Positions 25,673-32,294 of a DNA stretch of 64,000 bases are shown in pieces. Both the position numbers and the translations under genes were made by a program. Within the stretch, counting starts at the first letter, position 1; each line of letters begins with the position of its first letter. The DNA lies in contig JANRLV010000150.1 of NCBI GenBank assembly GCA_033762195.1, positions 51,337-115,336 of the forward strand, in the 5' to 3' direction. Under the pieces are notes generated by a model. That model was given only the letters and a program-made list of their open reading frames with translations, ran no database searches and was not told the DNA's origin. Source of the DNA: SpSt-398 sp033762195 (GTDB taxonomy: Bacteria; Bacteroidota; Bacteroidia; Chitinophagales; Chitinophagaceae).

Positions 25673-26044
25673 ATGCCGCTAAAATCTATTCGCCCTTCCG
25701 GTGACACAGAAGAGAATTTTTTTACGCTTGTTTACCAGGTAGCGCGACAAATTCCCAAGGGGAGGGTTACTTCTTATGGTGCTATTGCTGCCGCGCTGGG
25801 GGCAAAATCCTCCGCCCGAATGGTAGGTTGGGCCATGAATGGTTGTCACAAAGTTCGACCAAAGGTTCCAGCTCATCGCGTTGTGAACCGCAATGGGATG
25901 CTTACCGGGAAAATGCATTTTGATCCGCCGGGCAAAATGGCGGAATTGCTAAAGAAGGAAGGCGTGAAAGTGAAGAATGATAAAGTGGTGGATTTTGGTA
26001 CGTTATTCTGGGATCCAATGGAAATTGAAAAGGACTTGTCGTAA
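25673..26044 (+). CDS. Alkyltransferase-like protein (ATL), MGMT fold without the active-site cysteine
   Basis: The 123-residue protein has the DNA-binding domain of O6-alkylguanine-DNA alkyltransferases: VARQIPKGRVTSYGAIA at about 23-39 and the arginine-finger region SSARMVGWAM at 46-55. The active-site motif PCHRV is replaced by P66-A67-H68-R69-V70, so it cannot accept an alkyl group. Such ATL proteins bind alkylated bases and hand lesions to nucleotide excision repair. The frame stays open upstream, overlapping the previous gene, but homology begins at the ATG at 25673. C58 lies in another position and is not the catalytic residue. Confidence 0.9.
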   Translation: MPLKSIRPSGDTEENFFTLVYQVARQIPKGRVTSYGAIAAALGAKSSARMVGWAMNGCHKVRPKVPAHRVVNRNGMLTGKMHFDPPGKMAELLKKEGVKVKNDKVVDFGTLFWDPMEIEKDLS

Positions 26045-26083
26045 GTGCGGGGCTGGAAGCCTGTCAAATAAGACCTATCACAT

Positions 26084-26305
26084 TCAGGGCCTGGGTTCCT
26101 CGGTCCTTCGACCTCTGTCTTCAGATTTTTCTCTTTTCAACTCGCTTTTTCTCGGCTCGGGAACACTTTCATAGCTATAGGGGCAATGCAGGCAGCCCAT
26201 GCCACAGCAATAGCCTTGTTCAAGGTGGTATTGTTCGGTGAGGACAATAAACCCATCGTCATTGCGGTAATAATGAATCCCTTCTTTAAGCGGTTGCTCC
26301 TTCAT
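26084..26305 (-). CDS. DUF5522 family small cysteine-rich protein
   Basis: The protein has 73 residues with the family pattern NDDGFIVLTEQYHLEQGYCCGMGCLHCPY; cysteines are C33, C34, C38 and C41, suggesting metal or cluster binding. The last ~25 residues are charged and probably disordered. Its start overlaps the end of trmB by 20 bp, so the two are probably one transcript. Function is unknown; some radical-SAM and tRNA-modification proteins have similar CxxC-rich tails, but I do not infer activity. Confidence 0.82.
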   Translation of the reverse strand: MKEQPLKEGIHYYRNDDGFIVLTEQYHLEQGYCCGMGCLHCPYSYESVPEPRKSELKREKSEDRGRRTEEPRP

Positions 26306-26999
26306 GTTCTTTCAGGTATTGCTGTAATGATTTATCCTGCTCCGGGCCCGGTAATGGGACGGGCAGGGAGAATTTCAGGTAATGGGTACGTTGGCTACCA
26401 GCGATATCGAGTGATTCATAATAGGTTTTAATAGACAGTTCCGGTCCCGGGTCTTCTTGGCCATATACATTTGGGTTGTCCACCCACAAGGTACATCCAT
26501 ATCTTTCGATCACGGTTTTTGTAAAGGCATATAGGGCCGGGCTATCGGTCTTAAGGTGTATAAAACCACCGGGAGCAAGAAATTGTTGATAGAGACGCAG
26601 GAATTTAGGGTGGGTAAGCCTTTTTTTGGCCTTGGAAGTACGCAATTGGGGGTCGGGAAAGGTGATCCAGATACCCGCTACTTCCCCAGGGGCGAAATAG
26701 GTATTGATCTTATCGATCTCTGTTCGCAGAAAAGCGACATTTTTTAACCCCTGGTCCAGCGCTTTTTTCGCCCCTACATAGATCCTGTTTCCCTTGATAT
26801 CCACGCCAATAAAGTTCTGATTGGGGTACAAACTGGCCAATCCCAGCGCATACTCACCCTTTCCACAGGCCAGTTCCAGGGTCAGGGGGTTGGCATTGCC
26901 AAAATGCCCCGGCCATTGACCGGGCATGGATTGGGGGAACTGAAGAACGTTGGGAAATGACTTGATGGCTTCGAAGCGAACGAGTTTCTTATGACCCAT
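26286..26999 (-). CDS. trmB: tRNA (guanine-N7-)-methyltransferase
   Basis: TrmB methylates G46 in the variable loop of tRNAs with S-adenosylmethionine. The SAM site is seen as LELACGKGEYALGLA near residues 41-55 and VDIKGNRIYVGAKKA. The catalytic region has WITFPDPQLRTSKAKKRLTHPKFL, matching the family's PDPWxKxRHxKRR motif in a diverged form. The length of 237 is normal. It is followed by the overlapping DUF5522 gene. A tRNA-like RNA is encoded 168 bp upstream on the same strand. Confidence 0.93.
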   Translation of the reverse strand: MGHKKLVRFEAIKSFPNVLQFPQSMPGQWPGHFGNANPLTLELACGKGEYALGLASLYPNQNFIGVDIKGNRIYVGAKKALDQGLKNVAFLRTEIDKINTYFAPGEVAGIWITFPDPQLRTSKAKKRLTHPKFLRLYQQFLAPGGFIHLKTDSPALYAFTKTVIERYGCTLWVDNPNVYGQEDPGPELSIKTYYESLDIAGSQRTHYLKFSLPVPLPGPEQDKSLQQYLKEHEGATA

Positions 27000-27003
27000 G
27001 CGG

Positions 27004-27160
27004 CAAATATATACCAGGATTGACCAGGATTTTTGGATTGAACAGGATTGAGGGATTGACCAAGATTGATATCTATATTAAACGATTAAAGGATTGAGGA
27101 ATAGATATCTTACAGGTATCTATTCTTCAATCCTTTAATCTTAAAATCCAGGTAATCCTG
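27004..27160. repeat. Palindromic intergenic element with GGATTGA units
   Basis: The left part repeats GGATTGA and CCAGGATT several times; the right part carries the complements. The best-paired core is 27084-27140, with 24-bp arms (start GATTAAAGGATTG) that differ at one position, around a 9-nt loop. It lies between trmB and the tRNA-like RNA gene, both on the - strand, and may act as a terminator-like structure for the latter. Confidence 0.7.
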
Positions 27161-27166
27161 GTCTTG

Positions 27167-27329
27167 CTGTAGGGGGAGGAGTCGAACCTCCACGGGGCAG
27201 TTAGCTCTTGCACAAAGATTTAGTGGTCAATCCTGGTCGGCCTGACGGTCGGCTCTATGCAAGGTTTATCCTGTTGTCCCCACCCTCGAGACGAGAGGGC
27301 ATGTCTGCCGAAAATTTCATCACCCCACA
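27167..27329 (-). ncRNA. tRNA-like structured RNA (class II, Leu-like) with an 85-nt variable arm
   Basis: Read on the - strand the element folds as a cloverleaf. The acceptor stem is TGTGGGG (27329-27323) with CCCTACA (27174-27168), including one G-U pair, and G as discriminator. The D arm is ATG/CAT (27320-27301) with GG in the loop. The anticodon-like arm is CCCTC/GAGGG (27299-27283) with a 7-nt loop TCGTCTC. The T arm is GGAGG/CCTCC with loop TTCGACT (27191-27175), exactly canonical. The variable region begins GGGG and ends CCCC and holds an 11-bp inner stem (27253-27263 with 27207-27217). CCA is not encoded. U33 is missing, so it may not decode. It is not tmRNA: no tag frame and an anticodon-like arm is present. 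Confidence 0.6.
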
Positions 27330-27361
27330 GTATAATCGTATTCGATAAGAACTTGATAGAA

Positions 27362-27394
27362 CAAAAATAAAGAAACACCCCCATTCATTCCAAA
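27362..27394 (-). promoter_or_regulatory. Promoter of the tRNA-like RNA
   Basis: On the - strand TTTG (27394-27391) and TATTTTTG (27369-27362) are separated by 21 bp, a good match to the Bacteroidota TTTG/TAnnTTTG promoter. Transcription would start near 27355, about 26 nt before the RNA's acceptor stem. This supports the RNA as a transcribed gene, divergent from the Lrp regulator. Confidence 0.6.
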
Positions 27395-27478
27395 TTTTTC
27401 AACAAAAAATAAAAAACTATTGAGATTATCTAATAATTCGCTAATTTAGTTTGAAATTATTTAAAAAAGACATTGAAT

Positions 27479-27952
27479 ATGGCCGCTAAATTGAATCTTG
27501 ACAAACTGGACCTGCAGATCATCAACCATATGATGGATGATGCATCGATTTCTTATGCCGATCTGGGTAAAAAACTCTTTGTTTCGGGTGGTACTATTCA
27601 CGTCCGGATCAAAAAGCTTCAGGAAATGGGCATTGTCAAAGGTACAAGGCTTCATGTAGATACCAAGGCGCTGGGGTATGATGTCAACGCCTTTATCGGG
27701 ATCTTCCTGGAAAAGAGTTCGCTCTATGATAATGTTGCACGTGAACTGGGTAAGATACCCGAAATCGTTAGACTAAATTATACTACGGGCAACTATTCCA
27801 TGTTTGCCGAAGTGGTGTGTAAGGATATCGACCATTTTCGCCAGGTGCTTCATTATCAACTTCAAAAAGTGAAGGGGATCGAACGTACGGAAACCCTGAT
27901 CGCGCTGGAGGAGAGCATTAACAGGAATGTGCAGGTGGGGGAGGACAGATGA
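27479..27952 (+). CDS. Lrp/AsnC family transcriptional regulator
   Basis: The protein has 157 residues with an N-terminal AsnC-type helix-turn-helix (LDKLDLQIINHMMDDASISYADLG...SGGTIHVRIKKLQEMGIV) and a C-terminal RAM ligand-binding domain (VNAFIGIFLEKSSLYDNVARELGKIPEIVRLNYTTGNY). Such regulators respond to amino acids. ATG 27479 was chosen; an in-frame TTG lies 6 bp upstream. The last codons and the TGA stop lie inside a heptamer repeat array that starts at 27941, so the native C-terminus may have been changed by the repeat. No obvious target gene is adjacent. Confidence 0.92.
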   Translation: MAAKLNLDKLDLQIINHMMDDASISYADLGKKLFVSGGTIHVRIKKLQEMGIVKGTRLHVDTKALGYDVNAFIGIFLEKSSLYDNVARELGKIPEIVRLNYTTGNYSMFAEVVCKDIDHFRQVLHYQLQKVKGIERTETLIALEESINRNVQVGEDR

Positions 27953-28110
27953 CGGAGGACGGAGGACAGATGACAGATGACGGATGACAGATGACGGAGG
28001 TAAAGGGGGTAGACTTCGGACTCCTGACCCCGGATTCCTCATCCGTCATCTGTCATCTGTCATCTGTCATCTGTCCTCTGTCATCCAACCTCCATCATCC
28101 AACCCCCCCC
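27941..28110. repeat. Heptamer inverted array R1 (GACAGAT/GACGGAG units)
   Basis: The left arm is about eight in-register 7-bp units of the form GACNGAN; the right arm carries the complement as repeated ATCTGTC/ATCCGTC. A core of about 50 bp containing GACTTCGGACTCC and CCGGATTCCTC lies between. The array begins within the 3' end of the Lrp gene and supplies its stop codon. It can form a very long hairpin in RNA. Confidence 0.85.
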
Positions 28111-28154
28111 TTCCCTAAATCCCAAATAAATCCTATCTTAGTCCTCTTATTTTA

Positions 28155-28583
28155 ATGAAAATGACCATGAGAAGATTTCCAGCCCTATTGTTTGCCACCA
28201 TCGTGTTGATCTTTGGTGTTGCCGGAAAATGTAGCAAAGGTGGCGGTGGTACGCCTACGCCCGCAGAAGCTAACCTCGCTGTTACATTGAACCCTCCTGT
28301 CGGATCCAATCAGGCAGCCGCCCTTGGTCCCGATTTCCCGCTTTCCGTAACCGTCACTTCAACGATGCCACCTCAGGGAGTTACTATAGAAGTGACTGCC
28401 AAAGTGGAAAATGCAACAACCAACTTCTATGCACCTGCTATTACAAGCACCAGTGCTACCGTTTCTAACTTTACAATCACCAATACACCTGTTGCCTCTA
28501 CCTGCGTAGTGACCGTAACAGTAACTTCGAAGACAAAGGCCACGAATAAGTGGACCGGGTCGTATCGATACTCCAGGAAATAG
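28155..28583 (+). CDS. Small secreted protein, possibly a lipoprotein, with an Ig-like domain
   Basis: No family is recognised. A signal sequence covers about residues 1-27 and ends near GVAGKC, which could be a lipoprotein Cys although Lys before Cys is unusual. A Gly/Pro-rich linker and a beta-rich domain of about 100 residues follow, full of Thr, Val and Ser (SLSVTVTST, VTVTVTSKTKATN), which suggests an immunoglobulin-like fold. It stands alone, followed by a strong bidirectional hairpin. The start could also be the Met at residue 3 or 5. Confidence 0.65.
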   Translation: MKMTMRRFPALLFATIVLIFGVAGKCSKGGGGTPTPAEANLAVTLNPPVGSNQAAALGPDFPLSVTVTSTMPPQGVTIEVTAKVENATTNFYAPAITSTSATVSNFTITNTPVASTCVVTVTVTSKTKATNKWTGSYRYSRK

Positions 28584-28595
28584 TAATTTGTAAAA

Positions 28596-28650
28596 AAGGA
28601 ATATAAAAAAAGGAGTCAGGCACTACCTGATTCCTTTTTTTATATTCCTT
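28596..28650. terminator. Bidirectional terminator with 25-bp arms
   Basis: The arms begin AAGGAATATAAAAAAAGGA and pair over 25 bp, broken only by one G-T, around a 5-nt loop (CACTA). The A run on the left and T run on the right let it end transcription from both sides. It lies between the secreted protein gene and the convergent ABC permease gene. Confidence 0.9.
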
Positions 28651-28668
28651 ATTTCTTATTACCTATTT

Positions 28669-29754
28669 TCAACCCTCTCTCACATCCACCGCATCCCTCA
28701 ACGCATTTCCCAATAAATTAAAAGAAAGCACCAGCAACATAATGGCTACACCTGGTGCCAATGCCAGCGAAGCATTTTGCGTAATGATAAAATTGTAGTT
28801 TTCTTTTATCATCAAACCCCAACTGGGTTGAGGAGGTTGTACACCAATACCTAAAAAACTCAATCCCGCTTCGATCACAATGGCCGAGGCAAAATTAGAG
28901 GCAGCGATCACCAGTACCGGTCCAATGATATTGGGAAGTATATGCCGGAAAATGGTCCGCGCATGCGAATACCCCATCACACGGGTAGCTTCAATGTATT
29001 CCAACTCCCGGATCCCCATCACCTGCCCGCGTACCAGTCTGGCCACATTTACCCACATCGTCAATCCAATGGCGACAAAGACCTGCCAGAAGCCTTTTCC
29101 TAAAACCAACGTGATGGCAAAGACCAGCAGCAAGGTGGGAATACTCCAGATCACATTGATGAACCACATGATGAAATCATCTGTTCGCCCTCTGAAATAC
29201 CCGGCCAGGGCTCCCAGGATAACGCCGATGCTGAGGGATAACAATACAGTGATCAACCCCACTCCCAGGCTCACTCTTGTACCTACCATCAAACGGCTCA
29301 GGATATCGCGTCCATATTGATCGGTGCCCAGAACAAACTTTTTATTTACTACCGGTTCTGATGCTAATGCGCTCAAGGGATAAACCTGAGTCTCCGTCAG
29401 GGTTTCATCAATGCGTTTCTGCACCCGTATGCTGTCACCGGCAAGTGCATGTGTGGTGATGGGCAGATAGGTCCAGGGTTCCTCTTTTCCATAGAGTAGG
29501 CGGGAAAAGAAACCCGAACTATTCAATTCTTTTTCTTTTTTGATCCGGAGAAAGGTTTGCCTGAACCCGGGTGATTGACCACCGATTTCCAGGATCATCC
29601 GGTTGGCAAAAGGACTTGGATCGGGTGCCAGGAAATAGGCAAAAACAGCGATGAAGACACTTATAGAAATAATTATTAACCCACCTACTGCGCCTTTATT
29701 TCGGCGAAGCTTTTTCCAAACGGAACGGCCAGGTGATATGGCAGAGGAGGACAT
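28669..29754 (-). CDS. ABC transporter permease, oligopeptide type (OppC/DppC)
   Basis: This is an inner membrane permease of the peptide/nickel ABC importer family. An N-terminal cytoplasmic stretch (WKKLRRNKGAVGGLIII) and a first helix at about 25-47 are typical of OppC. A periplasmic insertion of ~80 residues follows, then the BPD transporter core with five helices and the EAA-loop region EYIEATRVMGYSHARTIFRHILPN near residues 238-262. The 361-residue length is slightly above average because of the insertion. No ATPase, partner permease or binding protein is next to it, so it works with subunits encoded elsewhere. Confidence 0.92.
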   Translation of the reverse strand: MSSSAISPGRSVWKKLRRNKGAVGGLIIISISVFIAVFAYFLAPDPSPFANRMILEIGGQSPGFRQTFLRIKKEKELNSSGFFSRLLYGKEEPWTYLPITTHALAGDSIRVQKRIDETLTETQVYPLSALASEPVVNKKFVLGTDQYGRDILSRLMVGTRVSLGVGLITVLLSLSIGVILGALAGYFRGRTDDFIMWFINVIWSIPTLLLVFAITLVLGKGFWQVFVAIGLTMWVNVARLVRGQVMGIRELEYIEATRVMGYSHARTIFRHILPNIIGPVLVIAASNFASAIVIEAGLSFLGIGVQPPQPSWGLMIKENYNFIITQNASLALAPGVAIMLLVLSFNLLGNALRDAVDVREG

Positions 29755-29787
29755 GGAGGAAAGATAAATATTATTAAACTATACCCC

Positions 29788-30909
29788 TCATTTTACACGA
29801 CGGCCTTTCCAGGAATAACGACCAAACTGACCCAGCCAGCCAGCTATGAGGGTGTACAGAATATGAAGAGGCTGTAAAATGGGGAAGTAACCCATTAAGT
29901 TGCTAACCTGATAGAAACGGGCCACAGAAGAAACAAAGGGAAGCTCAATCAGGGTTTTTAAAATCAATAAAGCACAGGCCATCCAAAAAGCAGATTGCTG
30001 GAAAAAAGAAAGGAAGAATAGGACAGGAATGACCAGATTGAAAAGATATACCGCCAATAACACAAGGAAAAGAGACGCCTGTTTGTAATAGGTGGCTTTA
30101 CTCGCCCAGCGAATACGCTGTTGGATAAATTCAGTCCAGCTATAGGCAGGCTGCGTAACCACCACGGCTTCTTTGGCCAAAAGATAATGCGCCGAACCAG
30201 GGAAAGCCTGTTGAATCTTCTGCATCAGGAGCATGTCATCACCCGATGCAATATGATCAATACCGTTAAACCCCTGCACGGTTTGAAAAGCTGATTTCTT
30301 ATAAGCCAGATTGGCGCCATTGCACATATGCATAAATCGTCCGTGTACTGCCCCTGCTGTGATCCCTTGCAGGGTCATGAAGTCAAGTGCCTGAAAAATT
30401 TGTAATAAGGAACGATCATGCGCCATACGCACCGGGGCCACCACCATTTGTGGGTTACGATGTGTTATAAAACGGGAGAGTGTACTCAGCCACTGAGGAC
30501 CTGGGACGCAATCCGCATCGGTGGTAAGGATCCACTCATTCCGGCTTTGGGCAATGCCTTCGGTTAAGGCTCGCTTTTTATAGGAATTCTGCTCTTTTCC
30601 AGTAAGCCTGATCAATTTTACATTTTCATATTGAGCCACTACCTGGGCCGTATTATCGGTGGAATCATCATCCACTACAATGACCTCCCACCAGGAAGGG
30701 TCAAGGTCCTGTTTACGCAAGGCATCCAACAATGATCCTATTCGGGTCTCTTCGTTTCGTGCCGGAATGATGATTGAAAATTGAATGTTGTTGGCAGGGG
30801 CATGATCATTTTTATAAACAGGTACCGCTCTCCATTTGGTATGCAGGAAGAAGATCAGTCCTGCATAAACGAGAAACAATAAGGAGGCACCAATATAGAG
30901 AATGACCAT
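29788..30909 (-). CDS. Membrane-bound glycosyltransferase family 2
   Basis: A membrane helix at residues 1-22 precedes a GT-A domain with FSIIIPARNEETRI, the DDDS motif (VVDDDSTDN) and TTDADC as the metal-binding DxD-type region. QQRIRW near residue 265 corresponds to the QxxRW motif of processive glycosyltransferases. Three C-terminal hydrophobic segments follow. It is probably an inner membrane enzyme transferring sugars to a lipid or polymer; the substrate is unknown. It lies 24 bp downstream of the alpha/beta hydrolase gene on the same strand. Confidence 0.88.
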   Translation of the reverse strand: MVILYIGASLLFLVYAGLIFFLHTKWRAVPVYKNDHAPANNIQFSIIIPARNEETRIGSLLDALRKQDLDPSWWEVIVVDDDSTDNTAQVVAQYENVKLIRLTGKEQNSYKKRALTEGIAQSRNEWILTTDADCVPGPQWLSTLSRFITHRNPQMVVAPVRMAHDRSLLQIFQALDFMTLQGITAGAVHGRFMHMCNGANLAYKKSAFQTVQGFNGIDHIASGDDMLLMQKIQQAFPGSAHYLLAKEAVVVTQPAYSWTEFIQQRIRWASKATYYKQASLFLVLLAVYLFNLVIPVLFFLSFFQQSAFWMACALLILKTLIELPFVSSVARFYQVSNLMGYFPILQPLHILYTLIAGWLGQFGRYSWKGRRVK

Positions 30910-30933
30910 ACTGGCAAATCTACTCCATAGCCT

Positions 30934-31749
30934 TTAGGGTAACAAAAGCGGGAGGAGTGCTTTGATATGTTTTTCGTGCAAGACCTGATGTCCGGATTCG
31001 ATGATGTGCAAGGAGCAGGTAGGTCCAATTGCTTCCTGAAACCGATAGCCCCGGTTGGGAAGGATGATGCGGTCATGCCGGCCATAGACAAGAGTAACCG
31101 GGATGGATTCTTTTTTTACCTGCATCGCTATTCGTTTCAGATCGGGTTTGATCTTTCGCATTGTGGTCCACCGGCGATACAGATCGATTCGTACCTGCGG
31201 ATTGCCAATGTAATAATGTACAAATTTGTAGATACTCGAATTGATCAGCTTAAACCTGTTCAACCCCCGGAGAAAGTGAAGAAAAATACCAGGATGCCGC
31301 ATGGTGAATTGGAAAAGACGATTTCCGAGGATTGTTTGGGTAGAAAGCCAATACCAGAAATTCACTTTCAAGCCATCCGGAGCCAATAAAAAGATCTTGG
31401 TTACTTTGTTTGGATGATCCTGGTAGTATTGAAGAACCACCCGCCCACCGAGGCTATATCCCATCAGGGAGAGGTTATTCCCCGGCTTGTATCCACACGC
31501 ATTTAATACCAATTCAATGACCTGGTTCCAACCAGGGAGGTCAAGATCTGCTTCCTGCCAATCCGTTTCCCCATGAAAAGGAAGATCAATGGCCAGGATC
31601 CTGAAATGATCGCCCAGGTATTTTTCCAAAAAAGCATAGGAACCAGCATTTTCACCATACCCGTGAAAACAAAGCAGGAAATGATTCCCTTGTCCCCCAA
31701 GCTGGTAGGCGATTTTAGACTGGTTATATGCAACAATTCCCGGAACCAT
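30934..31749 (-). CDS. Alpha/beta hydrolase
   Basis: The 271-residue protein has the alpha/beta hydrolase fold with HGYGENAGS as oxyanion-hole region, the nucleophile elbow GYSLGGRV (Ser near residue 105), the acid in YGRHDRI and the His in ESGHQVL close to the C-terminus. No signal peptide is seen, so it is probably cytoplasmic. It is transcribed away from the MarR regulator gene; the 74-bp gap contains the MarR promoter and palindrome, so shared control is possible. The substrate is unknown. Confidence 0.88.
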   Translation of the reverse strand: MVPGIVAYNQSKIAYQLGGQGNHFLLCFHGYGENAGSYAFLEKYLGDHFRILAIDLPFHGETDWQEADLDLPGWNQVIELVLNACGYKPGNNLSLMGYSLGGRVVLQYYQDHPNKVTKIFLLAPDGLKVNFWYWLSTQTILGNRLFQFTMRHPGIFLHFLRGLNRFKLINSSIYKFVHYYIGNPQVRIDLYRRWTTMRKIKPDLKRIAMQVKKESIPVTLVYGRHDRIILPNRGYRFQEAIGPTCSLHIIESGHQVLHEKHIKALLPLLLP

Positions 31750-31771
31750 GCCTACAAACGAAGGAAAAAAT

Positions 31772-31801
31772 TTTGAAAACCGGATAGAAATATTAACTTT
31801 G
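31772..31801 (+). promoter_or_regulatory. Promoter of the marR-type regulator gene
   Basis: TTTG at 31772-31775 and TAACTTTG at 31794-31801 lie 18 bp apart, matching the Bacteroidota TTTG/TAnnTTTG promoter. The start of transcription would be near 31808, 16 nt before the ATG and inside the adjacent palindrome. Confidence 0.7.
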
Positions 31802-31804
31802 AAT

Positions 31805-31822
31805 TAGTTGCACAAACAACTA
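31805..31822. promoter_or_regulatory. Palindromic operator, probable MarR binding site
   Basis: TAGTTG (31805-31810), a 6-nt spacer and CAACTA (31817-31822) form a perfect inverted repeat. It overlaps the expected transcription start and ends 1 bp before the regulator's ATG. MarR proteins usually bind 16-20 bp palindromes in their own promoters and repress them. Binding here would block transcription of the regulator and the acyl-CoA dehydrogenase. Confidence 0.65.
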
Positions 31823-31823
31823 T

Positions 31824-32264
31824 ATGCCAAACAACCAATTTAAAAAAGGGGAGCTTTACAGTTTTATCACGGGTAAAGCCTCTACTGCAATAGCCCGGCG
31901 GTTACAGAAGAAGTTCAATGGATCGGACCTGAACTTAACGATTGAGCAATGGAGTGTTTTGTACCATTTGTGGAAGCAGGACGGTATCAGTCAGCAAGAG
32001 TTGTGCAATGCCACCTATCGGGACAAGCCCAGTATTACCCGGCTGGTGGACAATCTTGAAAAGTTAAACCTGGTCAAACGTGTGCCTTCGGCGCATGACC
32101 GAAGGATCAATCTTATTTATTTGACCAAACAGGCGCAGAAATTGCAGGAACAGACCATGGTGATGGCGGAGGAGACCTTGAATGAAGCGTTGGTCACGGT
32201 GCCTGCGGATAAGATCGAAGTATGTAAAGAGGTTTTGCAGATCGTATATGACAATTTGAAATAA
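31824..32264 (+). CDS. MarR family transcriptional regulator
   Basis: The 146-residue protein has the MarR winged helix: LTIEQWSVLYHLWKQDGISQQELCNATYRDKPSITRLVDNLEKLNLVKRVPSAHDRRINLIYLTKQ. DRR near residue 92 lies in the beta wing. It probably represses itself through the palindrome directly before its start codon. The next gene, an acyl-CoA dehydrogenase, begins 31 bp downstream on the same strand, so a ligand such as an acyl-CoA or aromatic acid may be sensed; this is inference. Confidence 0.93.
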   Translation: MPNNQFKKGELYSFITGKASTAIARRLQKKFNGSDLNLTIEQWSVLYHLWKQDGISQQELCNATYRDKPSITRLVDNLEKLNLVKRVPSAHDRRINLIYLTKQAQKLQEQTMVMAEETLNEALVTVPADKIEVCKEVLQIVYDNLK

Positions 32265-32294
32265 CTCAATTTTTAAACGCGTAACATTAAGTCT

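Noticed and set aside
27167..27329. tmRNA (ssrA)
   Set aside because: The tRNA-like ends are there, but an anticodon-like arm and D arm are present, the length is half of normal, and no tag reading frame is visible.
27941..28110. CRISPR array
   Set aside because: Repeats have a 7-bp period without unique spacers, turn into their complement, and no cas genes are present.
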